From the NCBI GenBank assembly GCA_025331125.1, contig JAOALB010000200.1:1-64000 (forward strand): 64,000 nt of DNA, written 5' to 3'. The stretch is from Mycogone perniciosa. Lineage: Eukaryota; Ascomycota; Sordariomycetes; Hypocreales; Hypocreaceae. Positions 1 to 11,110 of this stretch are shown here, piece by piece. The notes under the pieces are model-generated. The model had not been told where the DNA came from. It saw only the letters and a list, made by a program, of their open reading frames with translations, and did not search any database. A program made the position numbers and the translations under genes. Positions within the stretch are counted from its first letter, which is position 1; each line of letters opens with the position of its first letter.

Positions 1-75
<75 letters not shown>
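1..75. repeat. (TAA)n microsatellite
   Basis: About 25 uninterrupted TAA units open the window. The true left end of the array lies outside the window, so its full length is unknown. Confidence 0.98.
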
Positions 76-77
<2 letters not shown>

Positions 78-582
78 GCAGCTTTATAGTAATATAATAG
101 CTATTATAGCTGCTATAATAAAAAGCCTATAAAGGCAACTATAAAGGTAAAAAGGCAGTAATAGTATTAAAGCTATTATATAAAAGTTATTGTAATAGTT
201 ATAAATGCAAATAAAAGGTTAGCCTTAAGGCTAACCTTTTATATATTAGCTTAACCTTAATATATAATAAATCCCTTTCTAGTTAAAGATTAAAAGCTTG
301 CAGTTAATATTATAGGGGCTTAAAATATTTAGTTAATGTTTTTAAAGTTATAGTAAATTATAGCTTATAAAAACTTCTAGCTAATAAAGCTATATCTTTA
401 CTATAATAGTAATAGTAGTAGTATTAAGTTAAGTTAAAGAAATTAAAGATATTATTCTAGCTATATAACTATAATAATAATTAACTTTAAGGAATATATA
501 TAAATAAATAAAATATATATTAAAGATTTATTCTTAAAAGTAATTTAATTATATTAAAATAGCTAGCTATAAGTACTATATT
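76..582. other. AT-rich RIP-mutated DNA, no gene
   Basis: No supportable reading frame. It holds a perfect 32-bp palindrome (211-242). At its right end (about 541-582) is a short stretch matching the 'E' repeat seen again near 10840-10880 and 26805-26835, with the shared motif aagtactatatt. The copia solo LTR is inserted in this E stretch. Confidence 0.6.
211..242. repeat. Perfect 32-bp palindrome
   Basis: The two 16-nt halves are exact reverse complements with no spacer (centre ttaa; arms contain aaaaggttagcc / ggctaacctttt). It could form a cruciform or be a relic of a transposon terminus. No function can be assigned. Confidence 0.9.
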
Positions 583-1137
583 TGCTAAAATAACAAGGTT
601 ATACTGAACCTTATTTATATACAGTAATAAGGAAACAACTGAGAGTCTAATTGGGTTAACAATAAATAAACAATTGAATTATAACTAATCTAATAGCTGA
701 AAAGCTATAGAATATCTAGTGTATATGCGGCTGGATTATAGAAGTAATTATAGAATAATGCTTTGTCTTTTATAATAGTCCTCCCACTAGATAATAGGAA
801 TATAGCGGCAGAATTGGGTTCGTGGCCCTATTCCTATTTTCCGCAAAATTCATTTGTATAGGAAATCGGCCAAATCGACTCACGGCCATACAAACAGGAA
901 ACCATTTTAGTCAGATTTTTCACAATAGCCATTGTAGCCATTGTATTGAGTCTAGGGTAGGCGGGATAGCTGGTCCTAGCTCAATTGTTATCGTTAAAGA
1001 TAACAGAAATTTCCTGACTTACACCGAAGTTCCTCCGGAACTCGGTCCTAGCGTCAGGCCTAATTCCGCGTCTAGCCAGAATAGGAAGGTTACCCAAATA
1101 CACTGAAATCCTTACTTTTTAGCCCTCCTTTTTAACA
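583..1137 (-). mobile_element. Solo LTR of the Ty1/copia family
   Basis: This 555-bp segment is the reverse complement of the LTRs that bound the copia element at 35673-40933. It is flanked by a perfect 5-bp duplication, atatt (578-582 and 1138-1142), and no internal region is attached, so it is a solo LTR left by LTR-LTR recombination. It keeps far more G/C, CpA and TpG than the paired copies and is therefore much less RIP-mutated. A 94-codon open frame inside it (822-1106) is fortuitous. Confidence 0.92.
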
Positions 1138-1770
1138 ATATTATATACTATAATTAAGTATTATATAAAGGTGTAAATTATATATTAAAGGAAGTAGTAA
1201 GCAGAATTTCTTTATAGGTATATAAACTATTTGTTTTAATAGTAATTTATATTTATTTTAATAGTAGTACTTTTTATATTTCCCTTATAGTTTATAACTT
1301 TCTATTTAAATTAAAAGTATTTAATAACGTAAATTTACAAATACATTTACTAATATAAAATCTTATTAATAAATAAAAAAATAAATATTTATAAAAATAA
1401 ACTTTTAAAAAAAGTAAAAGAAAAATTAAGAAAAAACTATATATTAAATAAAGTCTTTAATATACTATAATCAAAACAGCCTATACTATTATATAGTTTA
1501 AAGATACTATATATTAAAGTAGTAACTTATAAAGGATTTAAAGAAATAAAGAAATACCTTTTTATAATATATTATAAAATCTTTTAATAAGCTTAGTTCA
1601 TTTATTTAACTTACAAAAAGGAAAATAATGAATAAAACTATATATATCTTTATATAATAACTTAATTCTATACCTTTAAACTATACTTTTATAGTTTTTT
1701 ACTTTATTTTAAATATAATAAAAACATTACTTTAACCTTTTATTTCTTTATATAATAATAGTAATAGTAT
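1138..1770 (+). mobile_element. Gypsy D-family fragment, RIP-degraded
   Basis: From about 1440 to 1760 the sequence follows the 3' end of gypsy element D (46130-46300) and then D's short LTR (46440-46580): tatatccttatataataactta is recognisable as a mutated form near 1640. No open frame survives. The left part (1138-1440) is unassigned AT-rich DNA. Boundaries are approximate. Confidence 0.55.
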
Positions 1771-4700
1771 ATAGTAAAACAAATTTATTAATAGTAATTT
1801 AACAGACTATTTGAAACCTTTTATTCTTTTAATTTTCATTACCTTTTTTAATGTTTAGTAAAAAGCTTTTAAATTATTATTTCTTTATATTAACTTTTTC
1901 TTTATATATGGAACTATAAATGCTTTTTTATTATTACTATATATAATAATAAAAACAGCTAATAGCTATTATCTTTTATATAATATTTAAAAGCTTGAAG
2001 GATATAAAGTTAAATCTATTAAGATAGTTTTACTTTTTATTATTATAATCCTTATAACCTTATATTAAAAAGATATATTCACCTTTTATAATTATAAAAA
2101 GGCTTAATTAAATATAGTCTATATATAGTTTTATATAACTGTATATAATTCATATATTAAATATTTTATAACTAAATTTATATTTTATATTTAAAACTAT
2201 TATAAAATGAATTATTAAAAGCAAAGGTTTGAAAGGTTTTTATTCTATAATAAAAGAGAATTTTATATTTATTTTCTATATCATTAAAGTGGACAAGAAA
2301 CCATTTCTCAATTAATTAAAAAGAAATTAATTCTATTTATTAATTTTAATAGATTTATCTTTAATAAATCCTTGGTTTTACGTTTCACTTAATAACTTTA
2401 TAGTAATTTACCTTAATATTATTAAATATAATTTACAATAATGTATATATATATATATTATTATTATTTTACTTTAACTTTTAATTTACTTTAAATTAAT
2501 TTTAATTTTACTTTTTTATTTAAACTTTTTATTTAATTTTTTAACTAATTAAAGTTATAAATTATTTGACTTTCATTAATAATAAATACAAAGTAATATT
2601 AAACCAGCTAAATATTAAGAGATTAAAATTATTATTAATATAAAGCTTTAAATTTATATATATTTTAAGATATTATATTGCTTTAACAATATATTAAATA
2701 TAATAATAAGTTTATATATATGAAGATTTATGGTTATTTATATAAAGAAATATATTATTTAAAGTATTATTTATATTATAACCTATTAATAGTATATTGT
2801 AATAGTAAGAAAGCTGCCTTTAAAAAAAGGTAATTAAATAATAAACTATTTCTTTAAATTAAAGGATTAACTTTAAAATATATATTAAGAATACACTATA
2901 AAGGCTTATATAGTAGTAAATATATTATATAATATTTTAACTTTCATTTAAAAACTAGCTTTATACTTTCTATATTAAGTTATATATATATATATATAAA
3001 ATTAACATTATATTAAAAAGTAAAAGTATAATATAAAACCCTAGAATTATATAACATATAATACCCTTTTAATTATATAACTTTAATAGTTAAAATACGT
3101 TTATAAATGATCCTTGAAATAACTTTTATATTTATTTTATATAAAGGGATTAAACCCTTTTTATTATATAACTGCTTACTATTTATAAGGCTTAATTTAT
3201 AGTAAAATAAGTATTTTTAAATAATATATATCCTTTTATTTATAAACTTCAATTAAATTAATACTTATATTATTAAATTATAGTAAGGTTTATAATGAAA
3301 CTGTATCAAATACTTATAATTTATTAAAAATATTTACTATTAATACATTATGTTCAATTAATTAAAACTTGAATTTACTACTTAAATAATAAAGTTAAAG
3401 ACAATAATAAATTTAATAAATAAAAAGAAATAATGCCCTTTTTAAATATAATAATATTTATTAATAATTTATGTTTTACTATGGAAGGTATTAATTATAG
3501 CCTTTTAATATAACATAATAATAAAAGTATTAAAAAGATTTAAACTTACTTTAATTCATAACAATAATATTAAAGATATTATTATTTCTTTAAATAATAG
3601 AGCTATACTATTGTATTTAAAAGGTATATTTTTAAATTATTAATAATAAAGCTTTATTAATTTCCTTTAAATTCAAAAGCTTATTTTAATAATATATATA
3701 TATATATTAATAATACGTTAACTATTATAAAGTATAAAATTATACACCTATAAATAATTAAATCATATTTAACTATAAATATATAATATTGTTTTATATT
3801 ATATTATCAATAGTTTTAATATTAAAATATACTAAGAGTTTATAGTTATAAGAAAGGGAAATATATAATTATTTCTTTTTTTATAAAGAGATTAATAAAA
3901 TATAATAATTAAAATTAACCTTTTTAATATATAAATTAATTTGTTATTTATTGTAAATTAATTATAATTCTATTTTTTAAATAATATAAACTTTTAATAA
4001 CTTTATTAAAATAGTCTTATACTATTAAAAAGCTTAATCAACTATAATATACACTTTAATATTTAATTACTTAATTCTTTCCTATATTTATTCTTTATTT
4101 TATAAAGGATTTACTTATAGTTTAATATTAAGCTGCCTTTTAAATTAATAAAGGTTAACCTTTTATTAAAGTTCGTTATACTTATTTAATATACTATATA
4201 AAATTTACATATCTTTCAAAGCCTTTAATAAAAAAGGTTTAAAGACTATACCCTTTAAAGTAATAAGAAAAAGATAAAAGGGAACTTATATATTTACTTA
4301 TAATACTATAATTAATCTTAATATAATATATCCTTTTACATTACTAGGAATAATAGCCTTTATTATAAAATATTAATATATTATAATTATTATTATTATT
4401 ATTATTAGTATTAGTATTATTAAATAAGCCTTTAATTTAGTTCCTATAATAAACTACTATTGCTTTATACTTTTTAGTAAAGTAATTTAAAAACATATAA
4501 AGTATACTTAATATATTACTAATAAATAAAATAGGGATAGTACTAAGGCTTTTAAATATTTATTATAGGTTACTATTTATAATTTATTTAATACATTTTA
4601 TCTTTAAGTTTAAGTATAGGCTTATACTTATAATATTTATTTTAAGTTAATAATATATAATAAGTATCCAATCAATAATAAATAATAAATAATATAACTA

Positions 4701-4980
4701 ATAGTTATATATATTGCAAGTTATAGTATTATAGGTTTTTATTATTTAAATAAAAGTATAATTTTATAATTAACTTATATTTAAATTATAACCATTATAA
4801 AATATTACTTTTATATTACTATAATAATACCATAAATAAATTTACTTATCACAGTAATTTCATTATTTATCATCTTTATAAAAACATTTACCTTTCTATT
4901 TATATAATTAAAAATTATGGTTATATTCACTAAAACCCCTTAAGCTTTAATAATAGCTTTATTTTATAGTTTTTAAGCTC
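1771..4980. other. AT-rich RIP-degraded repeat DNA, no gene
   Basis: Very AT-rich, with stops in all frames and no motif I could assign. Simple ATT/AT runs occur, for example about 4384-4420. It is most likely old retrotransposon sequence, judged only by its resemblance in composition to the identifiable elements. Confidence 0.6.
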
Positions 4981-5198
4981 ACTGGAAGTTACTAGTAGTT
5001 AAGAACTAGATACTATCCTATTAATAAAACATTCAAGGTTAATACCAGATATCCAGCAATATTTCTATAACCTATATAGGAAATATATAAAAGTTTAACA
5101 ACAAGAATATCTGAAATGTTATCCTATCAAGTCTATAATAGCTCTAACATTTTCTGTCTTGCAAATATACAAAAACAATCAATAACTAATTCACTGCA

Positions 5199-6392
5199 TT
5201 ACTGCAAGAACCTGACGTGTGGATACTGGTTATTGGGTCCTGCAACCAGTCCTGGCGCCTTTCCTTCCAATACAAATGCGAAAAAGTCTCTCACATAGCT
5301 CGCCAGTGTCTGAATCTCCAGAAGACCATCGATGGTGCCGAATTCCGGTGAGCTCGTGCCTACTAAATCGGCAAGAAACTTGAGGTCTGAGAGTCCACGA
5401 TGCTGTGAACCACTCATTTCTAAACTTTTCTTGAAGCCTCGCAACCTGGGCCACAGCTCTGCCCATGTTGCGTCCGGCTCGGCGTCCGGCTCATCAGATT
5501 GCCACAGAATAAGTGGGCGGTCAAATCCAACACGGGGCGCAGGACCGAAAAGCGTTCCGTCCAAGTTTATGCCGCCTTTGAAGCGTTCATCTTGCAGCAG
5601 AGCGGTAACAGCCGTCGCGCCTCCGAAAGAGTGGCCCCAGATACCCACATTCTCCGTAGAGGAGGGGCGTACGTTGTTTGAGAATATGAGTTGAGTGAGA
5701 GTTGCGTTGGTGCTTAGTTGATCCAGCACAAATCTTACGTCTGCAGTTCGAATAGTGAGGCTTTGTTCGAGGTGTTCATCCGTATCTTGTGATTCTTCAG
5801 CGATAAAGGCCGCGGAGCCATCGGGAAACTGCACTGCAATAGCATCATATGGATGATCGATCGTGACAATGATGTAGCCGTAACTGGCGAGGAACTGTGA
5901 GATGATATTATACCAGAAGCGTGGGAAACCCAGGCCAGGACTGAAGATGATAAGAGGAAAAGCTGAAGTCCGTTGAAAAGCTTGAGTCTCATTTTTTGGT
6001 AATCCGTAGGTCACGTCGGTATTACAAGCTTGCAGAAAGAAGCGAGAGAAGTCAATGGTGAAGTTTGAAGGTGGAGGTGCAGATTCGTAAACGGCTGTCA
6101 GAAATGCAGCCACGTCTAGGGGCATATATGGTGATTTGCACGCTGATACATCCTCAGTGACGGGTGAAAAGACAGAAATCATAAGACGCCGGTGCTCGGG
6201 TTCTTTAGAGAATATCTCTACACGAGAAAAGTCGTCTAGTTGTGAGCTGCGGATCGTGATATTGTAAGGGCCCGGTGCTCGAGGAAGAATGATATCCTGC
6301 GCCAGCGAGCCTGTGGCTAACAGTCCGAGAAGGAGATGCCGCGTTGCGGGCATGACGATAGAATGGTCAGGTGTCGATGAGTAAATGCGCAA
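5199..6392 (-). CDS. Secreted PAF-acetylhydrolase-like alpha/beta hydrolase
   Basis: Intact 397-codon intronless frame. The fold and motifs fit the platelet-activating-factor acetylhydrolase / secreted lipase-esterase group of alpha/beta hydrolases, which cleave short acyl esters; the true substrate is unknown. Seen in the sequence: oxyanion-type FSPGLG (150-155), nucleophile elbow GHSFGG (Ser255), acid in NLDG (Asp278), and a likely catalytic His331 in SQHRG. There are four N-glycosylation sequons (Asn44, 110, 134, 229) and only two cysteines (85 and 123), which could pair. The frame opens at 6392, but a second Met at codon 14 (6353) is followed at once by a classic signal peptide (MPATRHLLLGLLATGSLAQ), so 6353 is the likelier start. 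Family length (about 380-400 aa) fits. Codon use and base composition are normal, unlike the RIP-mutated DNA that begins about 200 bp past its stop. No partner gene is adjacent. Confidence 0.88.
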   Translation of the reverse strand: MRIYSSTPDHSIVMPATRHLLLGLLATGSLAQDIILPRAPGPYNITIRSSQLDDFSRVEIFSKEPEHRRLMISVFSPVTEDVSACKSPYMPLDVAAFLTAVYESAPPPSNFTIDFSRFFLQACNTDVTYGLPKNETQAFQRTSAFPLIIFSPGLGFPRFWYNIISQFLASYGYIIVTIDHPYDAIAVQFPDGSAAFIAEESQDTDEHLEQSLTIRTADVRFVLDQLSTNATLTQLIFSNNVRPSSTENVGIWGHSFGGATAVTALLQDERFKGGINLDGTLFGPAPRVGFDRPLILWQSDEPDAEPDATWAELWPRLRGFKKSLEMSGSQHRGLSDLKFLADLVGTSSPEFGTIDGLLEIQTLASYVRDFFAFVLEGKAPGLVAGPNNQYPHVRFLQ

Positions 6393-6454
6393 GCAATTGT
6401 TATTGAATAGCTGCGTAGGAATGATACCTAGTTCTGAGTTCGGGCACGACGGGG

Positions 6455-6462
6455 ATATTTAA
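6455..6462 (-). promoter_or_regulatory. Possible TATA-like box for the hydrolase gene
   Basis: TTTAAATA on the minus strand, about 100 bp upstream of the preferred start at 6353. It is an isolated AT-rich octamer in otherwise mixed sequence, consistent with a core promoter but not proven. Confidence 0.35.
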
Positions 6463-7140
6463 ACTAGAATCTTTACGCAAGTTTGCTAGGCAGGGCTGTG
6501 CTGTGTTCCTCATGCCGGGGCATAGAACGCTGCGTTCTTCCTCTAATGGGGTGGAATCGGGCGAAATACGAGTAATGCATCTGGACAGGGAATGAATTAC
6601 CAATCTATACATGGAGGGCCCTTAATCAGGAAGAAGGTCCGGAGCGCCAAGATATCTTATCACACGTGCGTGGCAAGATTGTTTCCCAAGGCAGATAGTC
6701 TTGGGCCAACAGGTGTCTGAGCCTCAAATTGCCAAGAAGCAACTGTATCCAGTATTAGAGGCCGAGTAAATTACAGAGCAGTTAAGCCAACCTGTCAAAT
6801 ATTGTTACCCATTGTTATACACTAGCTGCGGGGCGATTGATTCAGCTTCTCTTTGGACCAGTTGGCTGACCCACTAAATATGACCCTGTGGATTGGATAA
6901 TGGGTCTATGGAAGGGCCCAGGCCCGACAGGACTCTGAAAAAGAAATCCATACATAGATCCTACAAATATTTGTTTATCTTTACGGAGTATTATACAGAG
7001 TACTCCAACTAAAATATACACACCACCTTTCGCCAGAGGTTCGAGGTTCCGAGTTACGGAGTAATAAGATTATCGGAAATTCTAGTAGTACGTTTATAAA
7101 CCAACTAAAAGACTTTGTCTTTTAGTTGGCCTGTAAAACT
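6463..7140. other. Island 1 upstream intergenic region
   Basis: Normal-composition DNA upstream of the hydrolase gene. Short open frames here (for example 6400-6612) have no recognisable features. It contains an imperfect palindrome based on acggagta/tactcc (about 6984-7006), a motif seen at the ends of small fungal inverted-repeat elements, and a perfect stem-loop at 7101-7129. Composition drops abruptly to AT-rich after about 7140. Confidence 0.6.
7101..7129. repeat. Perfect 13-bp stem-loop
   Basis: ccaactaaaagac, loop ttt, then gtcttttagttgg. The stem is perfect and sits at the border between the gene island and the AT-rich block. It may be the footprint of an inverted-repeat element. There is no adjacent gene end, so a terminator role is unlikely. 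Confidence 0.85.
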
Positions 7141-9840
7141 CTAGAATATCTATAAAAGCGGAATACCTTATAGATTAGTTCTATTTGCATTATATTTTAT
7201 ATCTAAATTAAAATATTATTTTATATTTAACTACTATAACATTTAGACTATTTTATTAATAACTTAAAGCACTATATTTTAAGTAATAATAGACATTTTT
7301 ATTAATTATAATTATTTTCTGTAATTAAGTAGTTAGAAATCTTTTATTATATATATTACTATTATATAAAATACTATTAATATAATAAGTATTATTTAAG
7401 TAATTAATATATAATAGGTGGAAAGGAGAGGAATAATAATATAAAGGGAAGGAATAAAAGGAAAGGGAAGGATATACTATTATATATATTGGTAGTTAAA
7501 TATTATTAATATAAGAACGTTTATACTTAAATTTATATATAGCTATTAATATTAATTTATTCTAGAAGTAAACCCTGTATTATATATATTTATTAATTTT
7601 AATGTAGTAGTTTTTCTGTTATATAAATATAAGTAATAAATATAAATAATAAAGTATAATAATATAAAAACATTAAACATATTTAATTTTTAAAGGTTAT
7701 AATACTTTGAAAAACATTAAATTATTTTAAAGCTTAGTTTATTTATAGTAAAGGAATTAATAAAGTATATAATTTATTTAAAACCTTAACTATTAAAGAT
7801 TTTAAATATTTTTAAAAAAAAGTACTAAAAGTTATTGAAAACTATGAAATGAGTTTAATAAAGTATTAAAATAAAAGTAAATAAAAAGTTTAATTAAATT
7901 ATATTTAAAGGGAACTTTTATTATAATTATATAAATATAATATATATAGTAGTTTAAACTTTTTAATATAATAAAAAGGGTTTTTTTAATAATATAATAT
8001 ATTATATTTAATATAATATTATAATTATAATTTCTTTACTATATAGAATATACGTTTAAAGCCTTTAATGTTAATATTGTTTTATTATTCAACATATATA
8101 TAGATATAGATTAATTGAAATATATTATATAAATATATAGAGGTTTTGAAATAAATTAAAGTAATTTAATATAGATTTACTTAATTTAATATACCTTTTA
8201 TAAAGAAGTTAACTTTATATATATAATATAACAAAAGGACTTAAAATTATTTATATAAAATTAAAAAAGAAATAAAGAAAAGTTAAAGTTAATTAGCTTT
8301 GAATAATAGTTATTTATATAATTAATATAAGAATTGTATATAAAGGTATAATTAAATTAAGTAAATATTAAATTCCTTCAATTTAACTTTTGATTTATTA
8401 TATTAACCCCCTTTCCCTTTGAATAACTACTTTAAATCTTTATTAAAATAATATTTATATAAATACTTTTTTTTCGTTACTATTATTTTCTTTTATAGTG
8501 TTTTAATTAAAACTAATCCTTAAAACTTTATAATTTAAATAATTTAAGGTTTAAATAAATATAAATAAAATCTATTTTATATTAACTTTATATTATATTT
8601 TAAAACTTAATAATAAACTAAACTATATTAAATATACCCTTTATTGTTTTATTATTTTTAATTGTATATTAATATTACCCTTAATACTATCCTTAATACC
8701 TTACTTTCTTTTTATTTTATATTATATTCTTAATACCGTATGCTATTAAAATAAACAATTTAATATTTATGAAATGTTTTCAAAGTTATTATAAACTTTA
8801 AAGAAGGTAGACTATATATTTAAATACTATTAAATATTTTTATTTAGTCTTTTAATTAATATTATAAACTTTATATTATTTAATTACTAATAAACTTTAA
8901 CTTTCAACACAATTTATTTAAATTTAAGTAGATATATAAAAGAAGGTTACTTATTATTATAAACCTTATACTTTGTATTTTATTTTCTTTATATTATTTA
9001 AGGTATTATATATTTATTCTAAATAATTAAAATAATAAATTAAGTTTTAATTGCTTTACTCCTTTAATTATTTTAAACTATTAAACCTATTAATTAAATA
9101 TCTTAATTAAATACCTATAAATATAGTAAGATCTTATATTTTACCTTTAATAGTTACCTTATTAATTTAAACCTTTATATGTATTTTAAAAGTTCAATTA
9201 TATTAGTTTTTTATATAGCTAATTAAATAAATATTAAATTCCTTTACTTAACCTTTTTGCCTATAATACTATTAAAATAATTTATTAAAAGAATAAAAAG
9301 TATTAATATTAAATTAATAATTTCTGTAATTATAAAGTAACTTTGAATATAATTAATGCTTTTAATATATATAATATAAAGCAAAAGTTAAATTTCTTGA
9401 AAACAGATTTTATTTAATATAAAGCATAAACACCTTAAGGTAAAAGTATAATATATTAGTTATATTAATATGTATATAAATATAATAGTATATAAGCTTT
9501 TATAGTTTATAAAAATAGGCTTTTAAACAGTTTTTTTAACAGTTATTAAAATATATTTTACTTTAAGTATTACTTTTTAGCATTTATATTATATAAGTAA
9601 TTTAAATAAACTCAATATAGTTTATAAAGTATAATACTTTGATTTATTATTTATTATTCTTTAAATAATATAGAAAATATAAAGGATTAAATATATAAAA
9701 TTTCTATAATCTTTAATAGTTATTTAAATAAAGTAAAAATAAATAATAATTTATATATAAAGACTTTTATTAAAGAAATACTTTTATAAAGTTAAGTATT
9801 ATAATTACCTTTTAAAGAATTATTTTATATAAATATATAA
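7141..9840. other. AT-rich RIP-degraded repeat DNA, no gene
   Basis: No usable frame. Around 7390-7490 the purine-rich run (ggaaaggagaggaat...) is the reverse complement of the pyrimidine-rich tail of the E repeat at 10600-10680, so an inverted E copy lies here. The rest is unassigned. Confidence 0.55.
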
Positions 9841-9948
9841 AGTGCAGATAAAGAAAAAAGAAAGGAAGGATAGAAAGAAAGGGATTATATACTATTTACT
9901 ATATATTAAATGCCACCGCCTTAGTTTAAAAAGAATGCGTCCTTATAT

Positions 9949-10180
9949 TCCTTTAACTAAACTCCTAACCAAATTCCTAACTAAATTTCCAACCAAATTC
10001 TTAACCGACTTCCTAACTAAATTGCGGCCTTAGTCTTAAAATAGGGCCTGTAACGCATTATTGAATATATCTTGGAAATAGGGCTATAATATATTATTGA
10101 ATTGGTTTTAGAGCAGGGGCTACAATATATTGTTAAACTGGTCTTAGAAAAGGGGTTATAATGCATTACTGGTAAGTTTA
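9949..10180. repeat. Two adjacent minisatellites (about 12 bp and 37 bp)
   Basis: 9949-10024: about six copies of a 12-bp unit resembling ttcctaaccaaa. 10041-10180: units of 37, 37, 36 and a partial copy, each starting a-(t/g)-agggg/ggc and carrying a taatgcatta-like core. The block is richer in G/C than its surroundings. The short open frame across it (9842-10033), with its Leu-Thr-Lys-Phe periodicity, is a by-product of the 12-bp repeat. Confidence 0.8.
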
Positions 10181-10229
10181 CTTGGCTGGGCCAGCTAGGC
10201 TTTAAAAGTATTAAATCTAAAGGTAGGTA

Positions 10230-11110
10230 AACAATTAATCCTATATATAAAAAAGGACTTTGCAGCTTCTATAAGTTTAGTGTCACAATTAACTTAATAT
10301 AATTACTAAAGCTATTATTATATAGCTTTATTAAGTTAATAAGTTAATACAATTAAAAATTTAATTTAAGGAAAATTATAAAAGAAAAAGATTATTTAAT
10401 AAAGAAATAGCTATTAGGCTTAGTAAAAGGAATAGCTATAAATTATTTTAAAAGTGATATATAAATCTTATGAAGTAAATAGTAAAAACTAGGATTAATA
10501 TAGCTTAGTTTAATAATTTAGTTTAGTAATTTAATAAGTAATTTAGTTAATTAATATTTTTATTTATAAAGGTTTTTTTATTTACTAGAAGGAAATATTA
10601 ATATATATAAAAGTATATCCTTCCTTTTCTTTCCTTTTCCTTTCCTTTATATTTTAATTGTCTTTTTCCTATTTATTATATATTATATAATAGCAATTTC
10701 TAGAATCTTAATTATATAACTAGCTTTTACTACTAAATATAACTAAATAAAATAAATAAATTAATTAACAACACTATAGCTAAACCTCTTTATTAAATAA
10801 TTAAATGATTATAATTAATAGTATTTAAATAGCTTAATATAATAGTAAACTAGCTATATAAAGTACTATATTAATTAATATATCTTTAAATAAAGTTAAT
10901 TATAAAATAAAGTTATTAATAAATATAATATTTAAGTTTATTAATAGTATTATAGTAAAGATAACATAAAGTGAAGTTAATTTCCCTTTTTAAGGGGGAT
11001 ATTTAATATATATAAATATATATCTTTCCCTTTCTTTACCTTTCTTTCCCTTTATATCTTTATTTTATCCTTTTTATTGATTATATATTATATATTATTT
11101 ATAATATTTA
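10230..11110 (+). repeat. Two adjacent partial copies of the 'E' repeat
   Basis: Copies at about 10450-10700 and 10700-11110 end in the same pyrimidine-rich tail (tatataaaagtatatccttcc, then ccttt runs and a tta-ttatatatta end). The second copy contains actagctatataaagtact, shared with 26810-26830. The family is seen again beside elements D and B1, which inserted into it. Its nature is unresolved. Confidence 0.55.

Noticed and set aside
1..75. Telomere or subtelomere end
   Set aside because: TAA repeats are a common microsatellite; no TTAGGG-type fungal telomere repeat is present.
822..1106. 94-codon open frame with normal composition
   Set aside because: It lies wholly inside the solo copia LTR, matches the LTRs at 35673 and 40344 in reverse, and has no protein features.
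6400..6612. 70-codon minus-strand frame upstream of the hydrolase gene
   Set aside because: It sits in the promoter region, has no motif, and is too short to support on its own.
7030..7060. ggttcgaggttcc, like a tRNA B box
   Set aside because: No matching A box, acceptor stem or cloverleaf could be built around it.
9842..10033. 63-codon frame with Leu-Thr-Lys-Phe repeats
   Set aside because: The periodicity comes from the 12-bp minisatellite beneath it; there are no homolog-like features and no coding context.
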